Below, piece after piece: positions 18,717-28,108 of a DNA stretch of 64,000 nucleotides (positions within the stretch are counted from its first letter, which is position 1; every line of letters begins with the position of its first letter). Both the position numbers and the translations under genes were made by a program. Origin of the DNA: Fulvimarina pelagi HTCC2506 (GTDB lineage Bacteria; Pseudomonadota; Alphaproteobacteria; Rhizobiales; Rhizobiaceae). A model generated the notes under the pieces. It made no database searches. It saw nothing but the letters and a program-made list of their open reading frames with translations, and was not told the origin of the DNA. Where the stretch lies: NCBI RefSeq assembly GCF_000153705.1, contig NZ_DS022272.1:1061839-1125838 (forward strand), in the 5' to 3' direction.

Positions 18717-19637
18717 ATGACGAAGGTCACTTTCAGCAACAGCAACAACGCCACGATCACAATGTCAGCGATCATGGAGATGCCGGAGGGCTTCGACGAA
18801 ACGAAGAGATATCCGGCCATCGTCGTCTCCCATCCCGGCGGCGGCGTGAAGGAACAGACGGCGGGAACCTACGCGAGGAAGCTCGCTGAGCATGGCTTCG
18901 TCACAATCGCCTTTGACCGCTCCTATCAGGGCGAGAGCGGCGGTGCACCGCGCCAGCTTGAGAACCCGCATATTAGCACGGAGGATGTCAGCGCCGTCGT
19001 CGACCATCTGACGACGCTGCCCTTCATCGACGCCGATAGCATCGGTGCGATGGGTATCTGCGCGGGCGCCGGCTACACAGCGAACGCCGCCATCAACGAT
19101 CCCCGCATCAAGGCTGTCGGCACGGTCAGCGCCGTGAACATTGGCCAGATGTTCCGGAACGGCTGGTCGAACGAGATCGCCGACAAGGACGCGCGCGACG
19201 TGATCCAAATAGGCGCAGATGCACGCACGGCCGATGCGCAGGGCGGCGAACCGGCCCGCTTCCCGCTGGCGCCGATGAACGAGGCCGACGCTCCCAACGA
19301 GGAATTGCGTCAGGCGTGGGAGTACTACCACACGCCTCGTGCCGAACAGCCCACCGCACCCGGTTATATGACGGCGCGCAGCCTTGAGCAGATCATCCCC
19401 TACGATGCCTATCACAAGGCCGAGGCCTATCTGACCCAGCCGTTGCTGGTGATTGCGGGTTCGGATGCCGGCAGCAAATGGATGAGCGATGACCTGTTCA
19501 AACGCGCCGCCAGCACCGACAAGCGGTTCCACGTGGTCGAGGGCTCGAACCACATGCAGCTCTACGACGGCGAGGGACAGGTCGCCGAGGCAGTGGGTGA
19601 ACTCGCGCCATTCTTCAAGGACAAGCTCGGCGCGTGA
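18717..19637 (+). CDS. alpha/beta hydrolase with cysteine nucleophile (dienelactone-hydrolase-like), copy 1
   Basis: A 306-residue alpha/beta hydrolase. The nucleophile elbow is GICAGAG with Cys115 where serine is usual, as in dienelactone hydrolases. The likely acid lies in VIAGSDAGS and the base in EGSNHMQLYD. The oxyanion region is SHPGGGVKEQT and the segment FDRSYQGESGG is well conserved in this subfamily. The ATG at 18717 has GGAGG eight bases upstream, and an earlier ATG at 18702 lacks one. The next gene is a paralogue. A divergent LysR gene probably regulates both. The substrate is unknown. Confidence 0.87.
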   Translation: MTKVTFSNSNNATITMSAIMEMPEGFDETKRYPAIVVSHPGGGVKEQTAGTYARKLAEHGFVTIAFDRSYQGESGGAPRQLENPHISTEDVSAVVDHLTTLPFIDADSIGAMGICAGAGYTANAAINDPRIKAVGTVSAVNIGQMFRNGWSNEIADKDARDVIQIGADARTADAQGGEPARFPLAPMNEADAPNEELRQAWEYYHTPRAEQPTAPGYMTARSLEQIIPYDAYHKAEAYLTQPLLVIAGSDAGSKWMSDDLFKRAASTDKRFHVVEGSNHMQLYDGEGQVAEAVGELAPFFKDKLGA

Positions 19638-19705
19638 GCGCCCGCAACCTGACCGGTGGTGCGGCCGGGAACGCGCCACCGCCCCTCGTTCAAAGGAATG
19701 TTCTC

Positions 19706-20641
19706 ATGGAAAGTATCCGATTTCGCAACGACGATATGGCGTGGGAGATTGCCGCGCTGATCCTCACCCCGCCCGGCTTCGATCCCGGGAAGCGGTACCC
19801 GACCATCGTCAGCGTCCATCCGTTCGGCAGCTGCAAGGAGCAGACATCGAGCGCGGTCTACGGCAGGCGGCTCGCCGACCAGGGTTTCGTCGTCATCGCC
19901 TACGACGCTAGCTATCAGGGCGAGTCCGGCGGCGAACCGCGCTGGGTCGAGGACCCGACCCAGCGAGTAGAGGACGTCAGCCACGTTATCGATTACGCCG
20001 TCACGCTGCCTTACGTCGATGCCGACAGGATTGGGGCGATCGGCATCTGCGGCGGCGGGGGATATATCCTGAATGCGACGCTGACCGAGAAGCGGATCAA
20101 GGCAGTGGTCGGCATTACGCCGGTGGACATCGGCCGTTTGTTCCGCGAAGGCTTCAGCGACTACGACCCGATCGGCGCGCTAGAAGCCATGGCCGAGCAG
20201 CGCACAAAAGAGGCGCGCGGCGGCGAACTCCAGGTGAACGAACTCCTGCCCGCAAGTCCAGAGGCGGCGACCGAGGCCGGCATGACGGAGCGGGACGTCT
20301 CCGAGGCGACGGACTACTACAAGACGCCCCGCGGCCAAGAACCCGGAGGAGCGACCCGCATGCTCTTCAGCCATGCGCAGAACACCCTTGGCTGGACCGC
20401 CTTCGGCTTCATCGAGATGCTCATGACGCAGCCGATGATGGTAGTCGTCGGACAGAAAGTAGGCGCCTTCGGGGCCTATAGAGACGGCATGGAGGCCTAT
20501 GGCCGCGCCACAGCGTCTCGGGACCGTCAGCTCGTATCGCTCGAAGGCTGGTCGCACTATGACCTCTACGATAAGGACGAGCCGGTGGGTTTGGCGATGG
20601 ACCGAATGGTGCCATTCCTTCAGAAGCATGTCGCCGGATAG
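19706..20641 (+). CDS. alpha/beta hydrolase with cysteine nucleophile, copy 2
   Basis: A 311-residue paralogue of the preceding gene with Cys115 at the same position in GICGGGG, the same YDASYQGESGG segment and the putative base in LEGWSHYDLYD. The start at 19706 is chosen because AAGGA lies eight bases upstream. A GTG at 19634 overlapping the previous stop would add a 24-residue non-conserved leader. The pair probably arose by tandem duplication and forms an operon. The high divergence suggests different substrates. Confidence 0.87.
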   Translation: MESIRFRNDDMAWEIAALILTPPGFDPGKRYPTIVSVHPFGSCKEQTSSAVYGRRLADQGFVVIAYDASYQGESGGEPRWVEDPTQRVEDVSHVIDYAVTLPYVDADRIGAIGICGGGGYILNATLTEKRIKAVVGITPVDIGRLFREGFSDYDPIGALEAMAEQRTKEARGGELQVNELLPASPEAATEAGMTERDVSEATDYYKTPRGQEPGGATRMLFSHAQNTLGWTAFGFIEMLMTQPMMVVVGQKVGAFGAYRDGMEAYGRATASRDRQLVSLEGWSHYDLYDKDEPVGLAMDRMVPFLQKHVAG

Positions 20642-20818
20642 CCCGACCGGCGAAAGCGGCGCGATAGCTTCTGCTGGAACAGTCGTTTGAAACTCTCCTG
20701 CTCATTAAAAAGCACTCGGTCAGCCTTCAGCAAGAAACCGCTTTCCCTAAAGGCAACCGACGTTTCTCCTCTGAGATCAGCATCCGAAAGCGGACTGGAG
20801 GCTTCTCGCCCCGGGCGT

Positions 20819-21568
20819 TCAGGACACCTCGCCAATCAACGCCTTCACCGCCGCCTCCGCTTCGTCGAGCAGCGTCTCGTCGCGTGACCGGATGACGATC
20901 TCGGTGGTGTAGCGGCCTTCGGCGAAGCGGGGATAGGAGCCGATGGAGACGCCGTCGCGTTCCCTGGCGAGTTTGGCGAGCGGACCGCCGATGTCGCCTT
21001 CGCCCAAGGGGCAGGGCACCGAGCGGCTCATGACCGGCATGCCGTTTGGCAGTGTTTCGACGAGATTGCCGAGCATTGCCTGGAAGACATGGGGCACGCC
21101 GGCGAGGACGTGGACGTTCTCGACCGAGAAGCCGGGCGCGACCGAGACCGGATTGTCGATGAGGCTGGCGCCTTCGGGTGTCCGCGTCATGCGGCGGCGG
21201 GCCTGGGTGAAGGGAAGGCCGCGGCCTTCGTAATAGGCTTCGAGGCGGGCGACCGCTTCCGGGTGCTCGCCGACCAGACGCCCGAAAGCAGCGCCGATCG
21301 CGTCGGCCGTGATGTCGTCGTGGGTCGGGCCGATGCCGCCGGAGGTGACGACGATGTCGTAGCGTTCGCGAAGGGCGTTCACAGCGGTGACGATCGCGGG
21401 CTCTTCGTCGGGCACGATGCGGACCTCCTTAAGATCGATCCCGGCGAGGCTCATCGTATCTGCGAAGTGGCCGATGTTCTTGTCCTTGGTGCGGCCCGAC
21501 AGGATCTCGTCGCCGATGGCGAGCATGGCGGCGGTGGCAGGCTTCTCTTGGGTCATGGGCCTTCGCAT
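20819..21568 (-). CDS. CinA N-terminal-type molybdopterin-binding domain protein
   Basis: A 249-residue stand-alone COG1058 (MoCF) domain: AAMLAIGDEILSGRTKDKN, VVTSGGIGPTHDDITADAIG, ENVHVLAGVPHVFQAML. In full-length CinA this domain carries ADP-ribose pyrophosphatase-type activity and is fused to a C-terminal nicotinamide-nucleotide amidase. That second domain is absent here, as in many alphaproteobacteria. The first ATG or the one four codons later (MTQEKPATAAML) could be the start. Function probably in nucleotide-damage repair, but unproven. Confidence 0.88.
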   Translation of the reverse strand: MRRPMTQEKPATAAMLAIGDEILSGRTKDKNIGHFADTMSLAGIDLKEVRIVPDEEPAIVTAVNALRERYDIVVTSGGIGPTHDDITADAIGAAFGRLVGEHPEAVARLEAYYEGRGLPFTQARRRMTRTPEGASLIDNPVSVAPGFSVENVHVLAGVPHVFQAMLGNLVETLPNGMPVMSRSVPCPLGEGDIGGPLAKLARERDGVSIGSYPRFAEGRYTTEIVIRSRDETLLDEAEAAVKALIGEVS

Positions 21569-21742
21569 CTTCTCTTCTGATCGGGCAGGGAGATCGACAA
21601 TTCCCCGCGAAGGTCAACCAGCGACGGGACACCGCAGCGTCAACGCAGACGCAACGTTCCGTCGCGGCTTGCGGCCCTCGCTCGGAGCGAAGACCGCGCC
21701 TAGGTGCCGGGGACTTCAATCCCAACCGAAAAGGTGGACCGC

Positions 21743-22342
21743 ATGGCGAAAGTACTGGTGCTTTATTATTCGAGTTATGGGCATATCGAAGAGATGGCAG
21801 GTGCCGTCGCCGATGGTGCGCGCGAGGGCGGCGCCGAGGTGGACGTCAAGCGCGTGCCGGAGACCGCTCCGCAGGAGGTGGTCGAAGCGGCCGGCTTCAA
21901 GACGGATGCGCCCTATCCGGTGGCGGAGGTCGAGGACCTCGTGAACTACGACGCGATCATCGTCGGTGCGCCGACCCGCTTCGGCAACATGTCCTCGCAG
22001 ATGCAGGCGTTCTGGGATCGGACGGGTGGCCTCTGGGCCGGTGGCAAGCTGATCGACAAGCTCGGCGGCGGCTTCACCTCGACGGCTTCGCAGCATGGCG
22101 GACAGGAGACAACACTCATCTCGATCCAGAAGACGCTGCAGCACCATGGCATGATCATCGCCGGTCTTCCCTATTCCTACGACAAGCTGAGCGAACTCGG
22201 CGAGATCATCGGCGGCACGCCCTATGGCGCCTCGACGATCGCGGGCGGCGACGGTTCACGGCAGCCGACCGAGATCGAACTCGGAGGCGCGCGCTTTCAG
22301 GGCAAGCGGATCGCGCAGCTTGCGGCGAAGCTTTCAGCCTGA
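21743..22342 (+). CDS. wrbA: NAD(P)H:quinone oxidoreductase WrbA
   Basis: FMN-dependent flavodoxin-like quinone reductase, 199 residues, the normal length. It starts with [19 protein letters not shown] and contains [43 protein letters not shown] and [19 protein letters not shown], all typical WrbA flavin-site segments. AAGGTGG precedes the ATG. It performs two-electron quinone reduction to limit oxidative stress. Divergent from the CinA-like gene. Confidence 0.96.
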   Translation: MAKVLVLYYSSYGHIEEMAGAVADGAREGGAEVDVKRVPETAPQEVVEAAGFKTDAPYPVAEVEDLVNYDAIIVGAPTRFGNMSSQMQAFWDRTGGLWAGGKLIDKLGGGFTSTASQHGGQETTLISIQKTLQHHGMIIAGLPYSYDKLSELGEIIGGTPYGASTIAGGDGSRQPTEIELGGARFQGKRIAQLAAKLSA

Positions 22343-22517
22343 TTCTTTGATCCCTTTCGAAGGATATTCTCTCGCGGCGGTCGTCGGGTCGCCGCGGTTA
22401 CGTTTGTGTGAAGCATCGAGGGGTTGGACAGTTTGATGCTTCAGGGTAGCGGGAGCCGGATCGCGGTTCGTCAGGTTCCGCAATCGAACGCATCGCCGGA
22501 CCGACGGACCCCTCCTC

Positions 22518-23687
22518 ATGCTGCATCTTTCCCGCCTTCGCGCCGAAGCCCGCAACGCGCCGCCGAGCGGTATCGTCGCGGTCATGCAGCACGCCTTCGG
22601 CCGCGAGGGCGTGCTGCCCATGTGGGCCGGGGAGGGCGATCTTTCGACGCCGGACTTCATCGCCCGCGCCGCTTCGGAGAGCCTGGCGAAGGGCGAGACA
22701 TTCTACACCCATCAGCGCGGCCTGCCCGAGTTGCGGCAGGCGCTCGCCGGCTATGTCGAACGACTCTATGGCCGGCCGCAATCGGCGGATCGGTTCTTCG
22801 TGACGGGTTCGGGGATGCAGGCGATCCAGATTTCGATCGCCGCTCTCGCGGGAGCGGGCGACGAGGTGGTCTATTTCGGCCCGGCCTGGCCGAACTTCGC
22901 GGCTGCCGCGGGGCTGATCGGGGCGAAGCCAGTAGAGGTCGCGCTGAGGCCGGAAGACGGGGCCTGGCATCTCGATCTCGACAAGGTGCGCGATGCGGTG
23001 AGCGCCATGACGCGGGCGATCTTCGTCAACACACCGGCCAACCCGACCGGCTGGACGGCGAGCGAAGACGAACTGAGGGCAATTCTTCATATCGCGCGGG
23101 AGACGAACACGGCGATCATCGCCGACGAGATCTACAGCCGATTCTTCTATGCAGGTACGCGGGCGCCGTCATTTCACGACGTGATGGCGGAGGACGACAC
23201 CATCCTTTTCGTCAACTCCTTCTCCAAGAACTGGGCGATGACGGGCTGGCGGGTCGGCTGGATCGAGGCTCCGGCGGAACTCGACGAGGTTCTGGCCAAT
23301 CTCATCCAGTATTCGACCTCCGGGGTCGCGGTGTTCATGCAGCGCGCTGCACTCGCAGCACTTCAGGAGGGCGAGAGCTTCGTCGAAGAGCAGATCGCGC
23401 GGGCGCATCGGGCGCGCAACATCTTCGCCGATCGGCTTCTGGCGACCAACCGGGTCGCACTGACGCCGCCGGCGGGTGCGTTCTACGCCTTCTTTTCGAT
23501 CGACGGAGTGGAGGACACGCGCGCGGCCGCCTTCCGGATCGTCGACGAGGCCGGTGTCGGGCTCGCGCCGGGGACGGCGTTCGGGCCGGTGGGGACACAA
23601 TTCCTGCGCGCCTGCTTCCACCGCAGGCTCGACGAGGTGGAGATGGCAGCAGACCGGATCGCCGGCTGGATCGGCCGAACGCTTTGA
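22518..23687 (+). CDS. class I/II PLP-dependent aminotransferase
   Basis: A 389-residue fold-type I aminotransferase. The PLP lysine is in SFSKNWAMTGWRVGW (about residue 237). The PAWPNFAAAAGL, NTPANPTGWTAS and IADEIYSRFFYAG segments are conserved in the aspartate-aminotransferase-like group, and the final FLRACFH carries the substrate-carboxylate arginine. The substrate cannot be named from sequence. The stop codon overlaps the TTG start of the next, membrane-protein gene (TTGA), so the two are translationally coupled. Confidence 0.92.
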   Translation: MLHLSRLRAEARNAPPSGIVAVMQHAFGREGVLPMWAGEGDLSTPDFIARAASESLAKGETFYTHQRGLPELRQALAGYVERLYGRPQSADRFFVTGSGMQAIQISIAALAGAGDEVVYFGPAWPNFAAAAGLIGAKPVEVALRPEDGAWHLDLDKVRDAVSAMTRAIFVNTPANPTGWTASEDELRAILHIARETNTAIIADEIYSRFFYAGTRAPSFHDVMAEDDTILFVNSFSKNWAMTGWRVGWIEAPAELDEVLANLIQYSTSGVAVFMQRAALAALQEGESFVEEQIARAHRARNIFADRLLATNRVALTPPAGAFYAFFSIDGVEDTRAAAFRIVDEAGVGLAPGTAFGPVGTQFLRACFHRRLDEVEMAADRIAGWIGRTL

Positions 23688-24739
23688 GAACGCTCGACTT
23701 TCGCCGCATCCGCGTGGTCGCACTGACGCTTGGCGTCGCAGGGGGCGGGGGTGCGTTTGCCGCGTTCCTCGATCTGCCTGTCGCCTGGCTGCTCGGGCCC
23801 ATGGTGGCGGTCGCGCTGGCGAGCGCCTTCGGTCTCGATACGACGCTGCCGACGTCGCTCCGGCGTCTCGCCTTCTTCGTTCTTGGCGTTCAGGCGGGCT
23901 CGGGCGTGACGCCCGATGTGATCGGTCAGCTGGCGATCTGGCCGTTCTCCTTCGCGATCCAGCTGGTGGGCGTCGTGGCGATCACGATGGGAACATATCT
24001 CTATCTTCACCGGCTTCTCGGCTGGAACCACGAGACCTCGCTGTTCGCGAGCCTGCCCGGCGCGCTCGCCTTCGTGGTGGTGGCTGCGGAGGACACCGAC
24101 ACCGACATGCAGAGCATGATCATCGTACAGACGGCGCGGCTGCTCCTTCTGATCGGGGCGCTGACGCCGTTCCTCGCCTGGATCGAGGGCGGCGATGGTG
24201 CGATCGCCGTCGCACGGGGAGAGACCGGTTCGGCCTTCGAATACGGGTTACTATTGGCGGTTTGTCTCGGGGCCGCGCTTCTCGGTCGAGCCATTGGGCT
24301 GCCCGGCGGCATGATGCTGGGTGCACTGTTCGGCAGTGCCGTCCTGCACGGAACGGAGTTGTCTTCGGTCTCGGTGCCCAGCGTCATCGCCGTGCCGTCG
24401 CTGGTGCTGCTCGGAACGGTGATTGGCTCACGGCTGTACGGGATCGAGCCGAGGGCACTTTTGAAGCTGCTGCCGGTCTCGGTGGTGTGCTTTGCGATCG
24501 GGATCGGGATGTCGGCGCTGGCCGGACTCGTCGCGGTGCTGACGCTGCCTCTGGAGGCTGGAAAGGTGGCGCTCGCCTATGCGCCCGGCGCGCTCGAAGC
24601 GCTGACGGTGCTCGCGTTCCAGTTCGACGTGGATCCGGCTTATGTCGCCTCGCACCACGTAATCCGCTTCCTGTTCATCGCATTGACGGTACCGTTCCTG
24701 GCACGGCGCTTTACTCGTCGCGAGAAAGAAGTCGACTAG
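23684..24739 (+). CDS. AbrB-family (PF05145) integral membrane protein
   Basis: Approximately 351 residues, largely hydrophobic, with two repeated halves each ending in a LPGxxxGALxGSA-like loop ([18 protein letters not shown] and [17 protein letters not shown]). This fits the 'AbrB duplication' family, historically mislabelled ammonia monooxygenase or transcriptional regulator. About ten membrane segments are visible. The start is taken as TTG overlapping the previous stop, and a GTG at 23714 is an alternative. Members are thought to be transporters or membrane regulators, and the cargo here is unknown. Confidence 0.8.
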   Translation: MRTLDFRRIRVVALTLGVAGGGGAFAAFLDLPVAWLLGPMVAVALASAFGLDTTLPTSLRRLAFFVLGVQAGSGVTPDVIGQLAIWPFSFAIQLVGVVAITMGTYLYLHRLLGWNHETSLFASLPGALAFVVVAAEDTDTDMQSMIIVQTARLLLLIGALTPFLAWIEGGDGAIAVARGETGSAFEYGLLLAVCLGAALLGRAIGLPGGMMLGALFGSAVLHGTELSSVSVPSVIAVPSLVLLGTVIGSRLYGIEPRALLKLLPVSVVCFAIGIGMSALAGLVAVLTLPLEAGKVALAYAPGALEALTVLAFQFDVDPAYVASHHVIRFLFIALTVPFLARRFTRREKEVD

Positions 24740-26028
24740 CCGCCAGCCTTCGAAACGACGAGCGACGTGACCTCCACGGTGCGCGCGGTCGTCTCGCCGA
24801 GTTCGGAAGCGAACGGAATTCCGATGGCGTTCCAGGTCTCGACGAGGGCATCCTTGAGGTGTTCGATGCGGGTGTCGTCGTGGAGCGGGGTCGGCGTGAT
24901 CCTGAGGCGCTCGGTGCCGCGCGGGACGGTCGGATAGTTGATCGGCTGGATGTAGATGCCGTGCCTGGCGAGGAGATGGTCCGAGGCGCGCTTGCAAAGG
25001 TCCGGGTCGCCGACGAGGACCGGCACGATGTGGGTGTCGGATGGCATCACGGGTAGATCGGCACCGCCGAGAACGTCCTTGGTGCGCGTCGCCTGGCGCT
25101 GCTGGCCGTCGCGCTCGACCTGGCTCTCCTTCAGGTGCCGGATCGAGGCGGTGGCCGCCGCGGCGAGGGCCGGGGGCAGTGCGGTGGTGAAGATGAAGCC
25201 CGGCGCGTAGGAGCGGACCGCGTCGATCACGTCCTTGGTGCCGGTGATGTAGCCGCCGAGCGTGCCGAAGGCTTTCGCGAGCGTGCCCTCGATGACGTCG
25301 ATCCGGTGGGCCTCGCCGTCGCGTTCGGAGATGCCGCCGCCGCGTGTCCCATACATGCCGACGGCATGGACCTCGTCGATATAGGTCATGGCGTTGTACT
25401 TTTCGGCAAGATCGCAGATCGCGCCGATCGGCGCGATGTCGCCGTCCATCGAATAGACGCTCTCAAAGACGATCAGCTTGGGCTGGTCGATCGGTGCGGC
25501 CTTCAGCAGCTCTTCGAGATGGGCGACATCGTTGTGCCGGAAGATCTGCTTCTTCGTGCCTGCCTTGCGCACGCCTTCGATCATCGAGGCATGGTTGAGC
25601 TCGTCCGACAGGATGAGGCAGCCGGGCAGGAGCTTCGCGATGGTCGAGATCGAGGCCTCGTTGGAGACGAAGCCCGAGGTGAAGACGAGGGCGGCTTCCT
25701 TGCCGTGGAGATCGGCGAGTTCGCGCTCGAGTTCGACCAGCGGATGATTGGTGCCGGAGATGTTACGCGTGCCGCCGGCGCCGGACCCCATGGCCGAGAC
25801 GGTGTTCTTCATGGCGGTGACGACGGTCTCGTGCTGGCCCATGCCGAGATAGTCGTTCGAGCACCAGACGGTGATCTCGCGCGCCTCGCCCCCATGCTCG
25901 CTTCCCGGCCGCCAGATCGCCTGCGGAAAGCGGCCCGCAATCCGCTCCAGATCGGCGAACACCCGGTAGCGCTTCTCGGCATGCAGAGCCTCGATCGCTT
26001 CCGAAAAATGACGCCCGTAGTCGATCAT
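24736..26028 (-). CDS. hemA: 5-aminolevulinate synthase
   Basis: Condenses glycine and succinyl-CoA to 5-aminolevulinate, the alphaproteobacterial route to haem and other tetrapyrroles (Shemin pathway). The 430-residue protein carries [51 protein letters not shown] and the PLP lysine in [13 protein letters not shown] near residue 249. Length and motifs are canonical. It is monocistronic as seen here and converges with the AbrB-family gene, overlapping its stop by four bases. Confidence 0.97.
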   Translation of the reverse strand: MIDYGRHFSEAIEALHAEKRYRVFADLERIAGRFPQAIWRPGSEHGGEAREITVWCSNDYLGMGQHETVVTAMKNTVSAMGSGAGGTRNISGTNHPLVELERELADLHGKEAALVFTSGFVSNEASISTIAKLLPGCLILSDELNHASMIEGVRKAGTKKQIFRHNDVAHLEELLKAAPIDQPKLIVFESVYSMDGDIAPIGAICDLAEKYNAMTYIDEVHAVGMYGTRGGGISERDGEAHRIDVIEGTLAKAFGTLGGYITGTKDVIDAVRSYAPGFIFTTALPPALAAAATASIRHLKESQVERDGQQRQATRTKDVLGGADLPVMPSDTHIVPVLVGDPDLCKRASDHLLARHGIYIQPINYPTVPRGTERLRITPTPLHDDTRIEHLKDALVETWNAIGIPFASELGETTARTVEVTSLVVSKAGG

Positions 26029-26169
26029 ACAAAACTCCCTTTTAAGAACATTTCTAAGTCCAGGTTTTCACGAAGTCCATGCCGCGAAACGCGAAACCCT
26101 TCGCGGTGACCGGGGCTTTGAAGTCGAGCGATCCGCGCCGTCTGAAGGCAGCGGGGCTAGAACGCGGCA

Positions 26170-26358
26170 TCAACCACGGTCTTCATCCTTGTCTGCGATC
26201 TTTTCGCCCGACTGCGGTTCGGGCACGACGTCCTGCATCAAGGTCGCCCGATCTCGCCGCGCTTTTGCCTGTTCCCGGCGTCGCTTCAGGTTGGTTCTGA
26301 GTTCCCGCTGGAGACGCTGCTGGCGCTCCGAATTGCCGCTTCCGGCGGACCTGACCAT
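26170..26358 (-). CDS. conserved small basic protein
   Basis: A 62-residue protein with a highly charged helix (RLQRELRTNLKRRREQAKARRD) followed by an acidic tail. Short proteins with an 'LRxNLKRRKxQxRxR' core are common in alphaproteobacteria and have no assigned role. GGAG lies five bases before the ATG. The basic helix could bind nucleic acid, but that is only a guess. It is located between hemA and the sugar epimerase gene, on their strand. Confidence 0.65.
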   Translation of the reverse strand: MVRSAGSGNSERQQRLQRELRTNLKRRREQAKARRDRATLMQDVVPEPQSGEKIADKDEDRG

Positions 26359-26416
26359 GGTCGCTCCATCTCTCGTTGACGATCGAAAGGACGAGGGCCA
26401 CGAAGAGTCGTGGAGC

Positions 26417-27343
26417 TCACAGGGCCGGAGAGCGGCGGAGGAGCGCCGCGATCGTATCGGGCTCAGGGGACCATGTGGTCTGGCTGGCCAGCTTGCTCCA
26501 GTCGATTGCGAAGGTTTTTTGGAGATTTTGCAGGGTTTGCCCGCCGCCGAGCGGTTTTGCCGCAACCGCCAGGAGGCTGGTAGGGAGCGGCAGGATGCCA
26601 GGTCTGCGGCCTTCCGCACGCCTCAGTCCGGCAATGATCTCTTCCGGTGTCATGGGCGCTTCGTCGGCGACCCCGTAGGTCTCGGAGGCTTCGGCTTCGC
26701 GCGCGATGACGGCAACGATCGCCTGGACGAGCGACACGCGGGACACGAAGCTGCGCCGGGCGAGGCCAGTAGGCAGCGGGACGGGGAGGCGGCTTGCGGC
26801 AAGGCGCTGCAGGGCGGCGATCATGCCACGCCCGCCCGGTCCATAGACGGGCGCCGGCCGGAGAACGGTGAGCCGGATCCCGGTCGCAGCCGCGACATCT
26901 GCAAGCGCTTGCTCGGCGGCGGCTTTCGAGCGCGCATAGGGCGTCGTCGGCCGAAGCGGGCTCGTCTCGACGATCGGCGCATTTCCGGGACCATGGACAT
27001 TGGCAGTACTCAGGAAGACGAAATGCGGGATCTTCGCCGTGGCAGCAGCCTTGGCAAGGGCCACCGTTCCGTCCCGGTTGGCACGAAGAAGGGCGGTCTC
27101 GTCGCGGGAGGTGCGTTCGCTTCGATCGGGATTGAGCGCCGCGAGGTGGATGGCGGCGTCGAACGGGCCATGGCCCGAGAGGGCGTCGGCGGGCAGCGTC
27201 GCCAGATCGGTTGGCGCGGCGACTTTGCCCGGTAACGAAGTTCCCGAGCGCACGAGCGCGATGACCTGATGGCCGGCGAGCGCGAGCTCTGGAACGAGGA
27301 GGCGACCGACGAAACCGGATGCGCCGCTGACGAGTATTTTCAA
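26417..27343 (-). CDS. NAD-dependent epimerase/dehydratase (extended SDR)
   Basis: The start is taken as TTG at 27343 (MKILVSGASGFVGRLL) because AAGGAG lies eight bases upstream and the Rossmann glycine motif GASGFVG begins at once. Upstream in-frame starts add non-family sequence. The 308-residue protein has VFLSTANVHG and YARSKAAAEQAL (YxxxK catalytic pair) and so is a nucleotide-sugar epimerase or reductase. It is divergent from a sugar-1-phosphate transferase, an arrangement resembling rhizobial WreV/WreU (4-keto sugar reductase plus QuiNAc-phosphotransferase). The substrate is inferred only from context. Confidence 0.82.
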   Translation of the reverse strand: MKILVSGASGFVGRLLVPELALAGHQVIALVRSGTSLPGKVAAPTDLATLPADALSGHGPFDAAIHLAALNPDRSERTSRDETALLRANRDGTVALAKAAATAKIPHFVFLSTANVHGPGNAPIVETSPLRPTTPYARSKAAAEQALADVAAATGIRLTVLRPAPVYGPGGRGMIAALQRLAASRLPVPLPTGLARRSFVSRVSLVQAIVAVIAREAEASETYGVADEAPMTPEEIIAGLRRAEGRRPGILPLPTSLLAVAAKPLGGGQTLQNLQKTFAIDWSKLASQTTWSPEPDTIAALLRRSPAL

Positions 27344-27437
27344 GACGGGCACTCCTTCCGCGAACATTCGTCTGTCGGCTCGGGTTTGCGGGGCGGATAA
27401 CCGAATGCAAACGGTGCAAAGCCGTGCTAGCACGCCC

Positions 27438-28073
27438 ATGATGAAACGTGCGTTCGATATTCTTGCAAGCGGTGCCGGGCTCTTCCTCACCGGATGGCTG
27501 ATTGGACTGCTTGTCTTCCTCGTCAGGCGGGAGAGCGGGGGCGGCGGCCTGTTCCGCCAGACCCGCATCGGGCGTTACCGTAAGCCTTTCACCTGCTACA
27601 AGCTGCGTACGATGAAGCGGGAGACACCTGCCGGAGCATCACACGATACGCCGGCGACCTTCGTCACGCCGCTCGGTGCGAAGCTTCGCCGCTACAAGCT
27701 CGACGAACTTCCCCAACTCTGGAACGTTCTGAAAGGTGAGATGAGCCTCGTAGGCCCGCGCCCCTGCCTGCCAATGCAGACAATGCTGATCATGGCGCGC
27801 GAGACCCATGGCGCCTTCGATGTGCGCCCTGGTATCACGGGCCGGGCCCAAGTGGCCGGGATCGACATGTCGGAGCCCGAGCGTTTGGCGGCGATAGACG
27901 GCGCATATGCGCGCGAGCAGAGTTTCAGCGAGGATATGAAATTGATCCTCGCCACAGTCTTCGGATCGGGCCGCGGCGACCGGGTCGCGCTGGAAGCGAT
28001 GCCGACGCAGGATACGAACGAAAATCAGAACGCCGAGAAGCGCACGAACGAAACGCCCGGGGAGGCACCCTAG
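27438..28073 (+). CDS. bacterial sugar transferase (polyprenyl-phosphate sugar-1-phosphate transferase)
   Basis: About 211 residues. One N-terminal membrane segment (residues ~5-30), then the conserved cytosolic core: GGGLFRQTRIGR, FTCYKLRTMK, LRRYKLDELPQLWNVLKGEMSLVGPRP, and RPGITGRAQVAG. This is the small PssY/PglC-like monotopic class, which loads a sugar-1-phosphate on undecaprenyl phosphate to start surface glycan synthesis. The start is either of two adjacent Met codons. Paired divergently with the epimerase gene, so both probably act in LPS or exopolysaccharide initiation. Confidence 0.88.
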   Translation: MMKRAFDILASGAGLFLTGWLIGLLVFLVRRESGGGGLFRQTRIGRYRKPFTCYKLRTMKRETPAGASHDTPATFVTPLGAKLRRYKLDELPQLWNVLKGEMSLVGPRPCLPMQTMLIMARETHGAFDVRPGITGRAQVAGIDMSEPERLAAIDGAYAREQSFSEDMKLILATVFGSGRGDRVALEAMPTQDTNENQNAEKRTNETPGEAP

Positions 28074-28108
28074 ACAATGCTGATTTTCAAGACCGAAGGA
28101 CGCAGTTC

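Noticed and set aside
20819-21568. CinA-like protein considered a truncated gene (no C-terminal amidase domain).
   Set aside because: Single-domain forms are common in alphaproteobacteria and the frame is intact.
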